Assembly (NCBI GenBank): GCA_001443005.1
Contig: LEKQ01000001.1
Location: forward strand, 78,792 to 142,791
Length of the DNA: 64,000 nucleotides
Reading direction: 5' to 3'
Origin: a bacterium GBS-1
Lineage (GTDB): Bacteria; Synergistota; GBS-1
Of the stretch, positions 1-8,894 are shown piece after piece (the stretch's first letter is position 1; each line of letters opens with the position of its first letter). Made by a program: the position numbers and the translations under genes. The notes under the pieces were generated by a model. It made no database searches, had not been told where the DNA came from, and worked only from the letters and a program-made list of their open reading frames with translations.

Positions 1-367
1 ACTTATGATTACCCCCGTCACCCCTCACGAGAGGCTTGAAAGGATTATTAAAGACGCTGATGGCTTTATTTATTGCGTTTCGCTTGTAGGGCTTACGGGA
101 GATAGTAAAAAGCCGATATTCCAATGGATATCAAGGGAGCTCCCAAAGATAAGGGAAGTTTCTCCAGTTCCAATAGTGCTCGGCTTTGGTATCGACTCTA
201 CTGACACAGCAATGAGAGTTTCTCCTTTCACCGACGGGATTGTTGTGGGAAGTGCCTTGATAAAGATGATCGAAAGAGAAATATCCCTGAGCTCTTGGAC
301 AGAAGATGACCTTCTCGATAAGGTGAAAAACTTTATAAAATCTTTTAAAAAATCACTGAAAGACTAG
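1..367 (+). CDS. trpA: Tryptophan synthase alpha chain, C-terminal part
   Basis: The reading frame is open at the left edge, so the 5' part lies outside the window. About 121 C-terminal residues are visible. They match the end of the TrpA TIM barrel: the L-M-I-T-P-V-T-P-H-E-R segment, the F-I-Y-C-V-S-L-V-G-L-T-G phosphate-binding loop region, P-I-V-L-G-F-G-I and G-I-V-V-G-S-A-L. TrpA cleaves indole-3-glycerol phosphate to indole and glyceraldehyde 3-phosphate and passes indole to TrpB. TrpA is normally the last trp operon gene, so the rest of that operon should lie to the left. The usual S-R-T-G-V-T-G loop reads S-L-V-G-L-T-G here, a mild deviation. No terminator is visible before the next promoter. 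Confidence 0.93.
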   Translation, partial: LMITPVTPHERLERIIKDADGFIYCVSLVGLTGDSKKPIFQWISRELPKIREVSPVPIVLGFGIDSTDTAMRVSPFTDGIVVGSALIKMIEREISLSSWTEDDLLDKVKNFIKSFKKSLKD

Positions 368-397
368 CACGCTTAAATAGCCTAATCCCAAGACATA

Positions 398-426
398 TTG
401 ACAAAAGCATATTAGTATGGTAGTAT
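398..426 (+). promoter_or_regulatory. Sigma70-type promoter of the gntR-dctPQM operon
   Basis: A perfect -35 TTGACA (398-403) and a -10 TAGTAT (421-426) are separated by 17 bp. The predicted start falls just before the GGAGG ribosome-binding site at 433-437, so the 5' leader would be very short. It lies in the 79-bp gap after trpA and would separate the TRAP operon from the trp genes. Confidence 0.65.
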
Positions 427-446
427 ACAAACGGAGGTAGGGAAGA

Positions 447-1127
447 ATGATGTTATTGTTTCCTCAGAGAAAAAACTCATCCACGCGGGATTACATTTAT
501 GAGACTCTTAAGAAAAACATAATTTTACTTCATTTGAAGCCTGGTCAAGTTATCACCGAAAATGAAATTGCAGAACTTTTCTGTGTAAGTCGGACTCCTG
601 TTAGGGAAGCTTTTGTCAGGCTCGTTCAAGAAGGACTTCTTGAAACTTATCCTCAAAAAGGGACCACGGTTTCTCTGATCGATCTGGAGAGGGTAGATGA
701 AGCAAGATTTATGCGCAGAACCCTTGAAAAAGCGGTATTACAAATGGCCTGCAATAATTTTCCACAAGAGCTATTTTTTGAACTTCGCTCAAATTTAGCG
801 CTACAAGAGCTCTGCATCCAAGAAAAGAACTTCATTAAGCTCTTTGAACTCGACGAAGATTTTCACAGATTGATCTATAGGGGGTGTAGGAAGGAGCGTA
901 TATGGGAGTTAATATCTCAAATCAATGCAGACTTTAGACGCATTAGAGTTCTAAAACTTTCCTTGGGTATAGGTGTTGGAGAGGTTGTGAAGCAACATCA
1001 TAGAATAGCAGAGCTAATCTTCTCTAAGGATGTAACCAACGTTGACAAGGTCATCGAAGAACACCTTCCTCAAAATGACCCAGATTTTGAAAATCTACAA
1101 AAGCTATATTCACAATACTTTAAATAG
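447..1127 (+). CDS. GntR-family (FadR/FCD subfamily) transcriptional regulator
   Basis: A 226-residue protein with an N-terminal winged helix (residues about 10-75; E-N-E-I-A-E-L-F-C-V-S-R-T-P-V-R-E-A-F is the classic GntR recognition segment). It is followed by an all-helical FCD ligand-binding domain with candidate metal or ligand residues in L-D-E-D-F-H-R-L and V-K-Q-H-H-R. FCD regulators usually sense small organic acids and repress the neighbouring catabolic or uptake genes. Its stop is 15 nt before dctP, so it most likely controls the TRAP operon it leads. The ATG is preceded by GGAGG at a good distance. The ligand cannot be read from the sequence. Confidence 0.9.
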   Translation: MMLLFPQRKNSSTRDYIYETLKKNIILLHLKPGQVITENEIAELFCVSRTPVREAFVRLVQEGLLETYPQKGTTVSLIDLERVDEARFMRRTLEKAVLQMACNNFPQELFFELRSNLALQELCIQEKNFIKLFELDEDFHRLIYRGCRKERIWELISQINADFRRIRVLKLSLGIGVGEVVKQHHRIAELIFSKDVTNVDKVIEEHLPQNDPDFENLQKLYSQYFK

Positions 1128-1142
1128 GGAGGTGTTAAGCTC

Positions 1143-2138
1143 GTGTGGAGGTCATGGAAGAAGGTTATCATGTGGATGGTTGTAGGATTTCTCATCGTAA
1201 CATCCATCGGAACTAGTATGGCTCAAGAGAAAACCTATACTTTGAGGGTATCGATGGTGATCACTAAGGGTGATAACATCTATGAAGGTTATGAGAAATT
1301 CAAAGAGGGCATCGAAGTTAGAACTCAAGGGAAAATCAAAGTAGAGTTGTATCCAGGTGGAGTCCTAGGAAGAGATGAAGAGATGCTCGAGCAAGCGGTT
1401 ATGGGGGGAGATGTATGTGTAAACACTGATGCAGGACGTTTAGGCGTATGGGTTAAGGAAATAGGAATTTTGCTCTGTCCTTATTTAACTGATAGCATTG
1501 ACGATTGGATGAAGCTCTTAAAGTCTGACTTAGCTAAAGAGTGGTACGATAAGGTTCGTAAGGAAAAGGGGCTCGTTGTTCTTGCATTCAACTGGTATGC
1601 AGGGGCACGCCATTTCCTAACGAAGAAGCCTATATCGAAGCCAGAAGATCTTCAAGGGCTTAAGATTCGCACGCCTGGTGCCCCCGTATGGCAGGAGACC
1701 ATAAGGGCTTTGGGAGCTACTCCTGTCGCTCTTCCATGGACGGAGGTATACATGGCTCTTCAGCAGGGCGTAATTGATGGAGCTGAGGCTCAGCACCCAG
1801 CCACATACGGTTCAAAGCTTTATGAGGTTGCCAAATATATCACGAGGACAGGGCACATTCAGCTGTGGAACTCTCCGGTGGTAGGTGATAAATGGCTTAA
1901 GAAGCTTCCGTCCGATTATCAGAATATACTCCTTGAGGAAGCCGATAAGGCAGGAGACTATGCTACCAACTTGCTTCTTAAAATGTTAACCGAGCTTGAG
2001 GAAAAAATGAAGAAAGAAGGAGCTATCATAAACGATGTAGATATAACACCATTCAAGAAGCGCGCTGAAGCGGTGTATGAGAAGCTCGGCTATCAAGAGG
2101 TTCTTAAGAAGGTTCAGGAGCTTTTGAGCAAGAAGTAA
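1143..2138 (+). CDS. dctP: TRAP transporter solute-binding protein, DctP family (first copy)
   Basis: A 331-residue periplasmic binding protein. The N-terminus has a basic start (W-R-S-W-K-K), a hydrophobic core and an S-M-A/Q cleavage site near residue 27. DctP landmarks follow: L-Y-P-G-G-V-L-G-R-D-E-E-M, the arginine-bearing L-K-I-R-T-P-G-A-P segment that normally salt-bridges the ligand carboxylate, and A-L-Q-Q-G-V-I-D-G-A-E. It delivers an organic acid to the DctQM permease with sodium-driven uptake. GTG start chosen because GGGAGGTG lies 8 nt upstream. A strong terminator-like hairpin follows the stop, which would raise its expression over dctQM. Substrate unknown, likely a carboxylate. 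Confidence 0.93.
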   Translation: MWRSWKKVIMWMVVGFLIVTSIGTSMAQEKTYTLRVSMVITKGDNIYEGYEKFKEGIEVRTQGKIKVELYPGGVLGRDEEMLEQAVMGGDVCVNTDAGRLGVWVKEIGILLCPYLTDSIDDWMKLLKSDLAKEWYDKVRKEKGLVVLAFNWYAGARHFLTKKPISKPEDLQGLKIRTPGAPVWQETIRALGATPVALPWTEVYMALQQGVIDGAEAQHPATYGSKLYEVAKYITRTGHIQLWNSPVVGDKWLKKLPSDYQNILLEEADKAGDYATNLLLKMLTELEEKMKKEGAIINDVDITPFKKRAEAVYEKLGYQEVLKKVQELLSKK

Positions 2139-2164
2139 TTTTGACCCCTTAGTTTACAGAGGTG

Positions 2165-2198
2165 GGGGGCGATTTTTCGAAATCGCCCCCTGCTTTTT
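2165..2198 (+). terminator. Intrinsic terminator/attenuator between dctP and dctQ
   Basis: A perfect 11-bp stem (arms 2165-2175 and 2180-2190) closes a TTCG tetraloop and is followed by TGCTTTTT. This is a textbook rho-independent terminator lying within an operon, 27 nt after the dctP stop and 15 nt before the dctQ start. It is expected to reduce permease transcripts relative to the binding protein and to protect the dctP mRNA 3' end. Confidence 0.8.
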
Positions 2199-2212
2199 AC
2201 GGGGGTGATGGA

Positions 2213-2680
2213 ATGAAACGGCTTTTTGAGATAATAGACATAATTGAAGTTAAGGTTTGCCAATTTCTTTTAGCCCTTATAGTTAGCCTCGTTTTCTTTT
2301 CCGCCTTGCTACGCTACATAGGCTATCCGATAAATTGGACTAACGCACTAGCCTCAGGACTATTCGTCTGGCTGATCTACATAGGAGCTGACAGAGCTCT
2401 GCGAAAAAGAAGACACATTGGCATGGGGTTCTTCATTGAGCGCCTTCCAGATAAACCGAGGTTTATACTGAGTATAGTTACCGACATTTCAATCCTGATG
2501 TTTCTCATATATGTTTGCTACCTCGGGATAAAAATGACCACAGCTAACACTGGTAGAGTATTTGAAGAGCTCTTTTTCTTAAGCTACGCTGTAGTCATAG
2601 CAGCTATTCCTGTAGGAACATTTCTCATGTGTTTTACTCTATTATATCAGATAGCTTTAAAGCTTAAGCATAGGGGGTGA
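2213..2680 (+). CDS. dctQ: TRAP transporter small permease, DctQ family (first copy)
   Basis: A 155-residue membrane protein with four predicted transmembrane segments (roughly residues 15-35, 45-65, 85-105 and 125-147), the usual DctQ layout. The W-L-I-Y-I-G-A-D-R-A-L-R-K-R-R-H-I-G segment matches the conserved cytoplasmic loop of the family. It forms the membrane complex with DctM. ATG at 2213 is preferred over an upstream in-frame start because GGGGGTGATGG precedes it and the upstream extension would encode the terminator hairpin. It lies 9 nt upstream of dctM and is presumably translationally coupled to it. Confidence 0.88.
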   Translation: MKRLFEIIDIIEVKVCQFLLALIVSLVFFSALLRYIGYPINWTNALASGLFVWLIYIGADRALRKRRHIGMGFFIERLPDKPRFILSIVTDISILMFLIYVCYLGIKMTTANTGRVFEELFFLSYAVVIAAIPVGTFLMCFTLLYQIALKLKHRG

Positions 2681-2689
2681 GTCATAGAT

Positions 2690-3976
2690 ATGTCCTTTCT
2701 CTACGCTTCAATAGCGTTTTTAATTCTGCTTTTGCTAAACGTTCCAATAGCCTTCACCCTGGGAATCTCAGGAATTATTTACTTCATAACCCAATCAACC
2801 ATACCAATTCCTATAGTCGCTCAGAGGCTTGCGGCAGGAACGCAGTCCTTTCCTTTACTTGCAGTTCCATTCTTCGTACTTGCGGGACATTTAATGAACG
2901 TCTCAGGGATTACCTCTCGCTTTATACGACTCGCTGACTCTTTAGTGGGACATCTACCTGGTTCTCTGGCTCAGGTGAGCTGTGTCTTGAGTATGCTAAT
3001 GGGCGGCATATCAGGTTCTTCCAACGCTGATGCTGCTATGGAAACTAGAATACTACTTCCTGAGATGCGTAAAAGGGGATATGATGACGGATTTTCTGCA
3101 GCTGTTTTGGCATGTAGTTCCCTAAGCACCGCTATTATCCCTCCAAGCATAGGGCTGGTTCTTTATGGCTATGTCGGGCAAGTGTCTATAGGTAAGCTCT
3201 TCGTCGCTGGGGTAATCCCTGGCATACTGATGGGAGTCACCATAATGATCGTAACACATTGGAAAGCTATTCGTAAGGGATATGACCTTGAAAGGAGAGA
3301 TCAGAAAAAGAGTCTCAAAGAAATATACGAGGCTTTTCGAGAGGCCATATGGGCTTTAATGTTTCCCATATTCCTAATCGTTACCCTTAGGTTTGGCATA
3401 TTCGCACCTGTGGAGGCTGCGGCTTTCGCGGTAGTTTATGCAATATTTGTGGGAAAGGTGATCCATCGCGAGCTTACATGGGAAAAGTTTCTTGAAGCTT
3501 TACTTGATACCGCTGAGGATAACGCTGTAATCATGTTTATAGTTTCTATGGCAGCTATTCCCATGTATGCCTTGGCCTTTGAAAAGGTTCCTGTCAAAAT
3601 GTCATCCCTCATTATAAATCTCACAAATAACCCTATACTGATCATGCTTGCAATTATGGTTCTTCTTCTCTTAGCTGGCATGATTATGGAGGGAACAGTA
3701 AACACTCTTCTTCTCACTCCTATACTTCTTCCAATAGTTAGAGAAGCTGGGTTTGACCCCGTACATTTTGGTATCATCTTTGCGATCTTAATACAGCTAG
3801 GGGGAGTTACTCCCCCCGTAGGAGTAAACATGTATACCGTTTGCTCCTTGGGAGGGATTCCTGTGGAAAGCTTTATCCGCGAAAGCATAGCTTACATTTT
3901 AGCTCTGTTAGCCTTAGTCATATTGCTTATATTCGTACCTCAGTTGAGCCTATTACTTGTCGGGTTAATGAAGTAA
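2690..3976 (+). CDS. dctM: TRAP transporter large permease, DctM family (first copy)
   Basis: A 428-residue, very hydrophobic protein with about 12 transmembrane segments, the standard length for DctM of the ion transporter superfamily. Family landmarks include N-V-P-I-A-F-T-L-G near the N-terminus, G-G-I-S-G-S-S-N-A-D-A (first re-entrant hairpin region), I-P-P-S-I-G-L-V-L-Y-G, and G-G-V-T-P-P-V-G-V-N-M near the C-terminus (second hairpin). It carries the sodium-coupled transport step. It starts 9 nt after dctQ with GGGGGTGAG as ribosome-binding site. It ends the operon; the next promoter starts only 14 nt beyond its stop. Confidence 0.93.
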   Translation: MSFLYASIAFLILLLLNVPIAFTLGISGIIYFITQSTIPIPIVAQRLAAGTQSFPLLAVPFFVLAGHLMNVSGITSRFIRLADSLVGHLPGSLAQVSCVLSMLMGGISGSSNADAAMETRILLPEMRKRGYDDGFSAAVLACSSLSTAIIPPSIGLVLYGYVGQVSIGKLFVAGVIPGILMGVTIMIVTHWKAIRKGYDLERRDQKKSLKEIYEAFREAIWALMFPIFLIVTLRFGIFAPVEAAAFAVVYAIFVGKVIHRELTWEKFLEALLDTAEDNAVIMFIVSMAAIPMYALAFEKVPVKMSSLIINLTNNPILIMLAIMVLLLLAGMIMEGTVNTLLLTPILLPIVREAGFDPVHFGIIFAILIQLGGVTPPVGVNMYTVCSLGGIPVESFIRESIAYILALLALVILLIFVPQLSLLLVGLMK

Positions 3977-3989
3977 AATATCTTTGCAC

Positions 3990-4018
3990 TTGACTTTTTT
4001 AGCAACATTTGCTATTCT
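3990..4018 (+). promoter_or_regulatory. Promoter upstream of the gap-pgk-tpiA leader
   Basis: -35 TTGACT (3990-3995), 17-bp spacer, -10 TATTCT (4013-4018). The predicted start near 4025 gives a leader of about 120 nt ahead of gap that contains the hairpin at 4070-4106. The second TRAP operon (promoter at 23980-24008) uses the same -10 sequence and spacing. Confidence 0.6.
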
Positions 4019-4069
4019 CAAAATAGGTTAAACATAGATGCTGCGGAGCCCAAGTGGCAGAGGGGGGAG

Positions 4070-4106
4070 AAAGCCACATCTCAGTTTGAGGTGTGGCTTT
4101 TTATTT
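4070..4106 (+). terminator. Terminator-like hairpin in the leader of gap
   Basis: A 14-bp stem (4070-4083 with 4087-4100, one G-U pair) with a three-base loop, running into a T-rich tract ending TTTTTATTT. It sits between the only visible promoter and gap, so it could end a short RNA of about 80 nt, act as a regulated attenuator, or terminate the preceding TRAP operon. A weak alternative pairing exists between GTGGC (4054-4058) and GCCAC (4073-4077) in the 5' arm. Confidence 0.7.
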
Positions 4107-4118
4107 AACCTCAGGTAA

Positions 4119-5153
<1,035 letters not shown>

Positions 5154-5166
5154 GAGGTGAATAGCC

Positions 5167-6351
5167 TTGATAAACAAGAAGACCATCAGGGACATAGACG
5201 TAAGAGGAAAGAGGGTATTGGTAAGGGTTGACTTTAACGTTCCTTTGGATAAAAAGGGGAACATAGAAGATGATTACAGGATAAGAGCCACTTTACCAAC
5301 AATAGAGTACCTAATAAAGGAAGGTGCTAAAACTATACTTATTTCTCATCTGGGAAGACCAAAAGGCGTTGATGACTCTCTTAGGATGAACCCAATAGCC
5401 AAGCGTCTAAGTGAGCTGTTGGGAAAAGAGGTTTTCAAACTTGATGATTGTATAGGAGATGGGGTTGAAGCTTTTGTTAAAAATATGAGAGAAGGAGATG
5501 TAGTTCTCCTTGAAAACGTAAGGTTTCATCCAGAGGAGGAAAAAAATGACGCAGAGTTCGCTAAAAAGCTCGCTTCACTAGCTGAGATATTTGTAAACGA
5601 TGCTTTTGGAGCAGCTCACAGAGCTCATGCTTCTACCCATGGTGTAGCCAAGTACCTTCCTGCTGTTGCTGGATTCCTAATGGAAAAGGAGATCAAGTTT
5701 CTCTCAACGGTAAGAGATAATCCTCAGAAACCCTACTTCATAATCCTTGGTGGCGCAAAGATAAGCGATAAAATCACAATGATAGAAAATCTTTTGGATA
5801 AGGTTGATATTTTCTTAATAGGAGGTGGCATGGCAAACACCTTCCTGAAAGCGCTAGGTGGAAGCCTGGGTAACTCATTATGTGAAAATGACAAGCTTGA
5901 GCTTGCAAGAGAGCTTTTGAAGAAAGCAGAGGAGAAGAAGGTAAAGGTATTGCTCCCCACAGACCTTAAGATCGCTGAAAAGCCAGAGGCTAAAGAAGTT
6001 AAAGTTGTACCTTCTAGAGAGGTCCCAGAAGGATATGCTGCCTTCGATATAGGACCTAAGACCGTAGAGCTTTTCAAAGGTGAGATAAAGTCAGCTAAAA
6101 CCATATTCTGGAACGGTCCACTAGGAATGTTTGAAAAAGAACCCTTTGATGAAGGAACGAACGAGATAGCTAAGTTTGTGGCATCCTTAAGCGACGTTAC
6201 CTCAGTTGCAGGTGGTGGGGATACAGCTTCTGCTCTAAAGAAAGCAGGTGTTGACGAAAAGTTCACTCATGTTTCAACTGGCGGAGGGGCATCGCTTGAG
6301 TTCATGGAAGGAAGAACCCTACCCGGCATAGAGGTTCTTCTCGATAAGTGA
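5167..6351 (+). CDS. pgk: Phosphoglycerate kinase
   Basis: A 394-residue, monofunctional PGK of standard length. It transfers the acyl phosphate of 1,3-bisphosphoglycerate to ADP. The N-terminal substrate-binding signature [15 protein letters not shown], the basic substrate patch around [11 protein letters not shown] and the nucleotide-binding G-G-G-D-T near the C-terminus are all present. Start is TTG at 5167, preceded by GAGGTGA. It lies 13 nt after gap and 15 nt before tpiA, so the three genes form one operon. There is no fused triosephosphate isomerase, unlike the PGK-TIM fusion of Thermotoga. Confidence 0.97.
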   Translation: MINKKTIRDIDVRGKRVLVRVDFNVPLDKKGNIEDDYRIRATLPTIEYLIKEGAKTILISHLGRPKGVDDSLRMNPIAKRLSELLGKEVFKLDDCIGDGVEAFVKNMREGDVVLLENVRFHPEEEKNDAEFAKKLASLAEIFVNDAFGAAHRAHASTHGVAKYLPAVAGFLMEKEIKFLSTVRDNPQKPYFIILGGAKISDKITMIENLLDKVDIFLIGGGMANTFLKALGGSLGNSLCENDKLELARELLKKAEEKKVKVLLPTDLKIAEKPEAKEVKVVPSREVPEGYAAFDIGPKTVELFKGEIKSAKTIFWNGPLGMFEKEPFDEGTNEIAKFVASLSDVTSVAGGGDTASALKKAGVDEKFTHVSTGGGASLEFMEGRTLPGIEVLLDK

Positions 6352-6366
6352 AAGAAGGGGATTAAC

Positions 6367-7131
6367 TTGAGAAAGGTGCTTATAGCCGGAAACTGGAAAA
6401 TGCATAAAACTAATGAAGAAGCAGAAGCACTAGCTAAGGAAATTCTTAGGGGCTTAGCCGAAACAAAAGGGGTAGAAGTAGCCTTATGCCCTCCTTTCAC
6501 GGCTTTAGAGAGGGTTAAGAAAGTTATAGAGGGTTCAGAGATAGCCTTGGGAGCGCAAAATGTCTTTTGGGAAGAAGAAGGTGCTTTTACAGGTGAAATA
6601 TCCCCTAAAATGCTTATAGCCATAGGTTGTAAGTACGTTATCATTGGACATTCTGAGAGAAGAAAATACTTTAAGGAAAGTGATGAACAGGTTAATAGGA
6701 AGCTATCTAAAGCCATTAAAATGGGATTGATTCCTATATTATGCGTAGGAGAGACCCTAGAAGAGAGAAAGGCTAATAAAACCTGGAGTGTGGTAGAAAG
6801 ACAGCTTACCTCAGCATTAAATGGCTTCCAAGGTGAAGGAGAAATAGTAGTGGCTTACGAGCCTGTGTGGGCTATAGGAACAGGGATCCCAGCTACGGGA
6901 GAGGATGCCTTGGAGGTAATCCTAAAGATAAGAGAAAGATTATCTGAGCTTCTTAACGAAAGCTTTGCATCTTCCACGAGAATACTTTACGGGGGGAGTG
7001 TAACTCCAGATAATATAATGGAGTTTCTAAAATTCAAGGAGATAGATGGAGCTCTAGTCGGTGGTGCTAGTGTCAAATCAGAAAGCTTTATAGGAATAGT
7101 AAAAAAAGCAGCTTTAAGAGGAGAAACTTAA
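6367..7131 (+). CDS. tpiA: Triosephosphate isomerase
   Basis: A 254-residue TIM barrel that interconverts dihydroxyacetone phosphate and glyceraldehyde 3-phosphate. The catalytic lysine is in G-N-W-K-M-H, the catalytic histidine in I-I-G-H-S-E-R-R, and the catalytic glutamate in V-A-Y-E-P-V-W-A-I-G-T-G, where the flexible loop follows. Y-G-G-S-V at the C-terminus binds phosphate. TTG start, preceded by AAGAAGGGG. Last gene of the gap operon; a strong promoter for tRNA-Leu begins 8 nt after the stop and no terminator is seen between them. Confidence 0.97.
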   Translation: MRKVLIAGNWKMHKTNEEAEALAKEILRGLAETKGVEVALCPPFTALERVKKVIEGSEIALGAQNVFWEEEGAFTGEISPKMLIAIGCKYVIIGHSERRKYFKESDEQVNRKLSKAIKMGLIPILCVGETLEERKANKTWSVVERQLTSALNGFQGEGEIVVAYEPVWAIGTGIPATGEDALEVILKIRERLSELLNESFASSTRILYGGSVTPDNIMEFLKFKEIDGALVGGASVKSESFIGIVKKAALRGET

Positions 7132-7139
7132 CGATGCGC

Positions 7140-7168
7140 TTGAACTTATAGACTCCCTCTGATATAAT
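7140..7168 (+). promoter_or_regulatory. Promoter of tRNA-Leu(UAA)
   Basis: -35 TTGAAC (7140-7145), 17-bp spacer, perfect -10 TATAAT (7163-7168). The predicted start is about 5 nt ahead of the mature tRNA 5' end. Confidence 0.75.
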
Positions 7169-7179
7169 ATTCGTTAGGT

Positions 7180-7269
7180 GCCGGGATGGCGGAACTGGGA
7201 GACGCATCGGACTTAAAATCCGATGGGCTTTATGAGCCCGTGCGGGTTCGATTCCCGCTCCCGGCACCA
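7180..7269 (+). tRNA. tRNA-Leu, anticodon UAA
   Basis: Acceptor arms GCCGGGA and TCCCGGC pair perfectly, with discriminator A and an encoded CCA (7267-7269). The anticodon loop is CTTAAAA flanked by complementary 6-bp arms, giving anticodon TAA. The long variable arm of a class II tRNA is present, along with the G-G-T-T-C-G-A T-arm loop. A short T-run follows immediately. Confidence 0.97.
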
Positions 7270-7342
7270 TTTTTTATTCCTAATTAGAGCTTCCTCGATA
7301 GACCCCTTAATTTTTTCCTCAAGAAGTCACACTTCAATCCAT

Positions 7343-7371
7343 TCTTACGTATATATGTTTTGGAGTATAAT
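7343..7371 (+). promoter_or_regulatory. Possible promoter of the tolC-RND operon
   Basis: A perfect -10 TATAAT (7366-7371) lies 60 bp before the tolC start. The -35 region at 17 bp is only TCTTAC, so activity may be weak or need an activator. Confidence 0.45.
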
Positions 7372-7430
7372 AGTCATACAAAACTGCTTCGAACAGCAAT
7401 CCCATTTTAAAAAAGAGGAGGTGCCTCCTA

Positions 7431-8894
7431 TTGAGATCAAAGCTTGTTCTCCTACTGGTATTCTTATTATTTAGCACTATAAGGAGCGTAGAAGCTCTAA
7501 ATATAGACTTAAACAAGGCCATTGAACTTGCTCTGGAAAAAAATGCGAAGTTGAAACAAGCTCTTGCTTCGGTTGAGGCAGCTAAAGCAAAAGTCATGCA
7601 AGCAGAAAAAATACTTTATCCTACCATAGATTTTCAGACCACCAAGACAGAGCGAGGCGGAGCAAGCAAGTCATTCCCCGAGTTTCCCTCGAGCTTAAAC
7701 CCAACCCCTGAAGATATATTTCTATATAATTTTATGAAAAGCTTACTGGGAACCTTAAGTTCTTCCTCTACTTCAGAATATCAAACGAAGATCAGCCTAA
7801 CTTATCCTCTATACCTTGGAGGGAAGAAGAGTTCCACAATAAAAAGTGCCAAAGAATCACTCTTTGCCGAACTGGAGAACCTAAGACAAGTTAAAAACGA
7901 GGTCCTTTACTCTGTAGCTGAAGCTTACTATAACCTCCTTAAGGCGAAAAGTGCCTATTCCATAGCCATAGATGGCAAAAAGCTTCTGGAAGCACACCTT
8001 GAGGAGGTCAAGGCTAGATTCAATGTAGGTATGACGACAAGAAGCGACCTTATAAGAGCGGAGGTCGCTGTAGCAAGCGCTGAGCTTGATGTCATAAAAG
8101 CGGAAAACGCCCTTCGAGTTGCAGAACTCAACCTTAAGTTCTCCATAGGACTTAATAGAGATGATGAAATAGAGGTGAAAGAGGAACTAGCTTACTCCCC
8201 ATTAAGGGGAGAGCTCAAAGAGTTTCTTGAAGAAGCCTTTTCTAAAAGACCTGAGATCCTAAGCATATCTCACTTAGTAGAAGCGCTCAAGGCAAACGAG
8301 AAATCGGTTTTGGCAGAATATAAACCTCAAATTTATCTCTCTGGCAGTTATCAATGGAGTGGAGATTCCTTCCCTCCAGATAGGAACAGCTGGAGCGTAG
8401 CTTTAATCTTAAGCCTTAACATTTTTGACGGAGGAGAAAAGGAAAGCAAGCTTAGGGAGATCAAAGCTAACATTAAAAAGCTCGAAGCAACCCTCGAGAA
8501 CCTGAAGAAATCTATAGCCCTTCAGGTTGAATCCGCTTATCTTTCGGTTAAGGAAGCGGAAAAGAGAATAAAAGTAGCAGGTGCGCAGGTGGAAAAAGCA
8601 TACGAGGACTTCAAAATGTCCGAGGAGGAATATAAGGCTGGCGTCGGAACCAATTTAGATGTTCTTGATGCTCAAACAGCCTGGAAAGAAATGAAAAACA
8701 GTTATGTTCAGGCCCTTTATGATTTTAACGTAGCAGTTGCTAAGCTAATCTTAGCTATAGGGAGGGATCGATTTGAAAGCCCTTTTAAGGAGAATCATCT
8801 TGTCAAGCTTGTTTCTTTTAATTGGATGGAGCAGTTTTGCTCAGGAACAGCTTCCATCGGTCAAAGTTGTAGAAGTCAAGATATGGGAGTTTAA
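7431..8894 (+). CDS. TolC-family outer-membrane efflux protein
   Basis: A 487-residue protein. It starts with a signal peptide (R-S-K-L-V-L-L-L-V-F-L-L-F followed by a small-residue region) and has two repeated OEP domains rich in long amphipathic helices with A-K-x-x-L/V heptads, the TolC trimeric barrel/tunnel architecture. N-I-F-D-G-G begins the second repeat's strand region. It forms the outer-membrane exit duct for the following membrane-fusion and RND proteins and is strong evidence for an outer membrane. TTG start with AGAGGAGGTG upstream. Family homology appears to end near L-A-I-G (about residue 444); the last 42 or so residues overlap the next gene and look like accidental reading. 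Confidence 0.88.
   Translation: MRSKLVLLLVFLLFSTIRSVEALNIDLNKAIELALEKNAKLKQALASVEAAKAKVMQAEKILYPTIDFQTTKTERGGASKSFPEFPSSLNPTPEDIFLYNFMKSLLGTLSSSSTSEYQTKISLTYPLYLGGKKSSTIKSAKESLFAELENLRQVKNEVLYSVAEAYYNLLKAKSAYSIAIDGKKLLEAHLEEVKARFNVGMTTRSDLIRAEVAVASAELDVIKAENALRVAELNLKFSIGLNRDDEIEVKEELAYSPLRGELKEFLEEAFSKRPEILSISHLVEALKANEKSVLAEYKPQIYLSGSYQWSGDSFPPDRNSWSVALILSLNIFDGGEKESKLREIKANIKKLEATLENLKKSIALQVESAYLSVKEAEKRIKVAGAQVEKAYEDFKMSEEEYKAGVGTNLDVLDAQTAWKEMKNSYVQALYDFNVAVAKLILAIGRDRFESPFKENHLVKLVSFNWMEQFCSGTASIGQSCRSQDMGV

Noticed and set aside
3436..3888. A 150-codon open frame on the minus strand within dctM.
   Set aside because: It is antisense to an intact, conserved permease gene, has no ribosome-binding site and no recognisable protein features.
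4028..4110. The gap leader resembles the start of a Leu/Ser tRNA (GTGGCAGAG-like D-arm stretch).
   Set aside because: No matching acceptor arm, anticodon stem or T-arm can be folded; the strong hairpin is a terminator-type stem.
5733..6716. Long open frames (177 and 149 codons) antisense to pgk and tpiA.
   Set aside because: They mirror conserved glycolytic genes; composition (Ser/Pro/Leu rich) is typical of antisense shadows.
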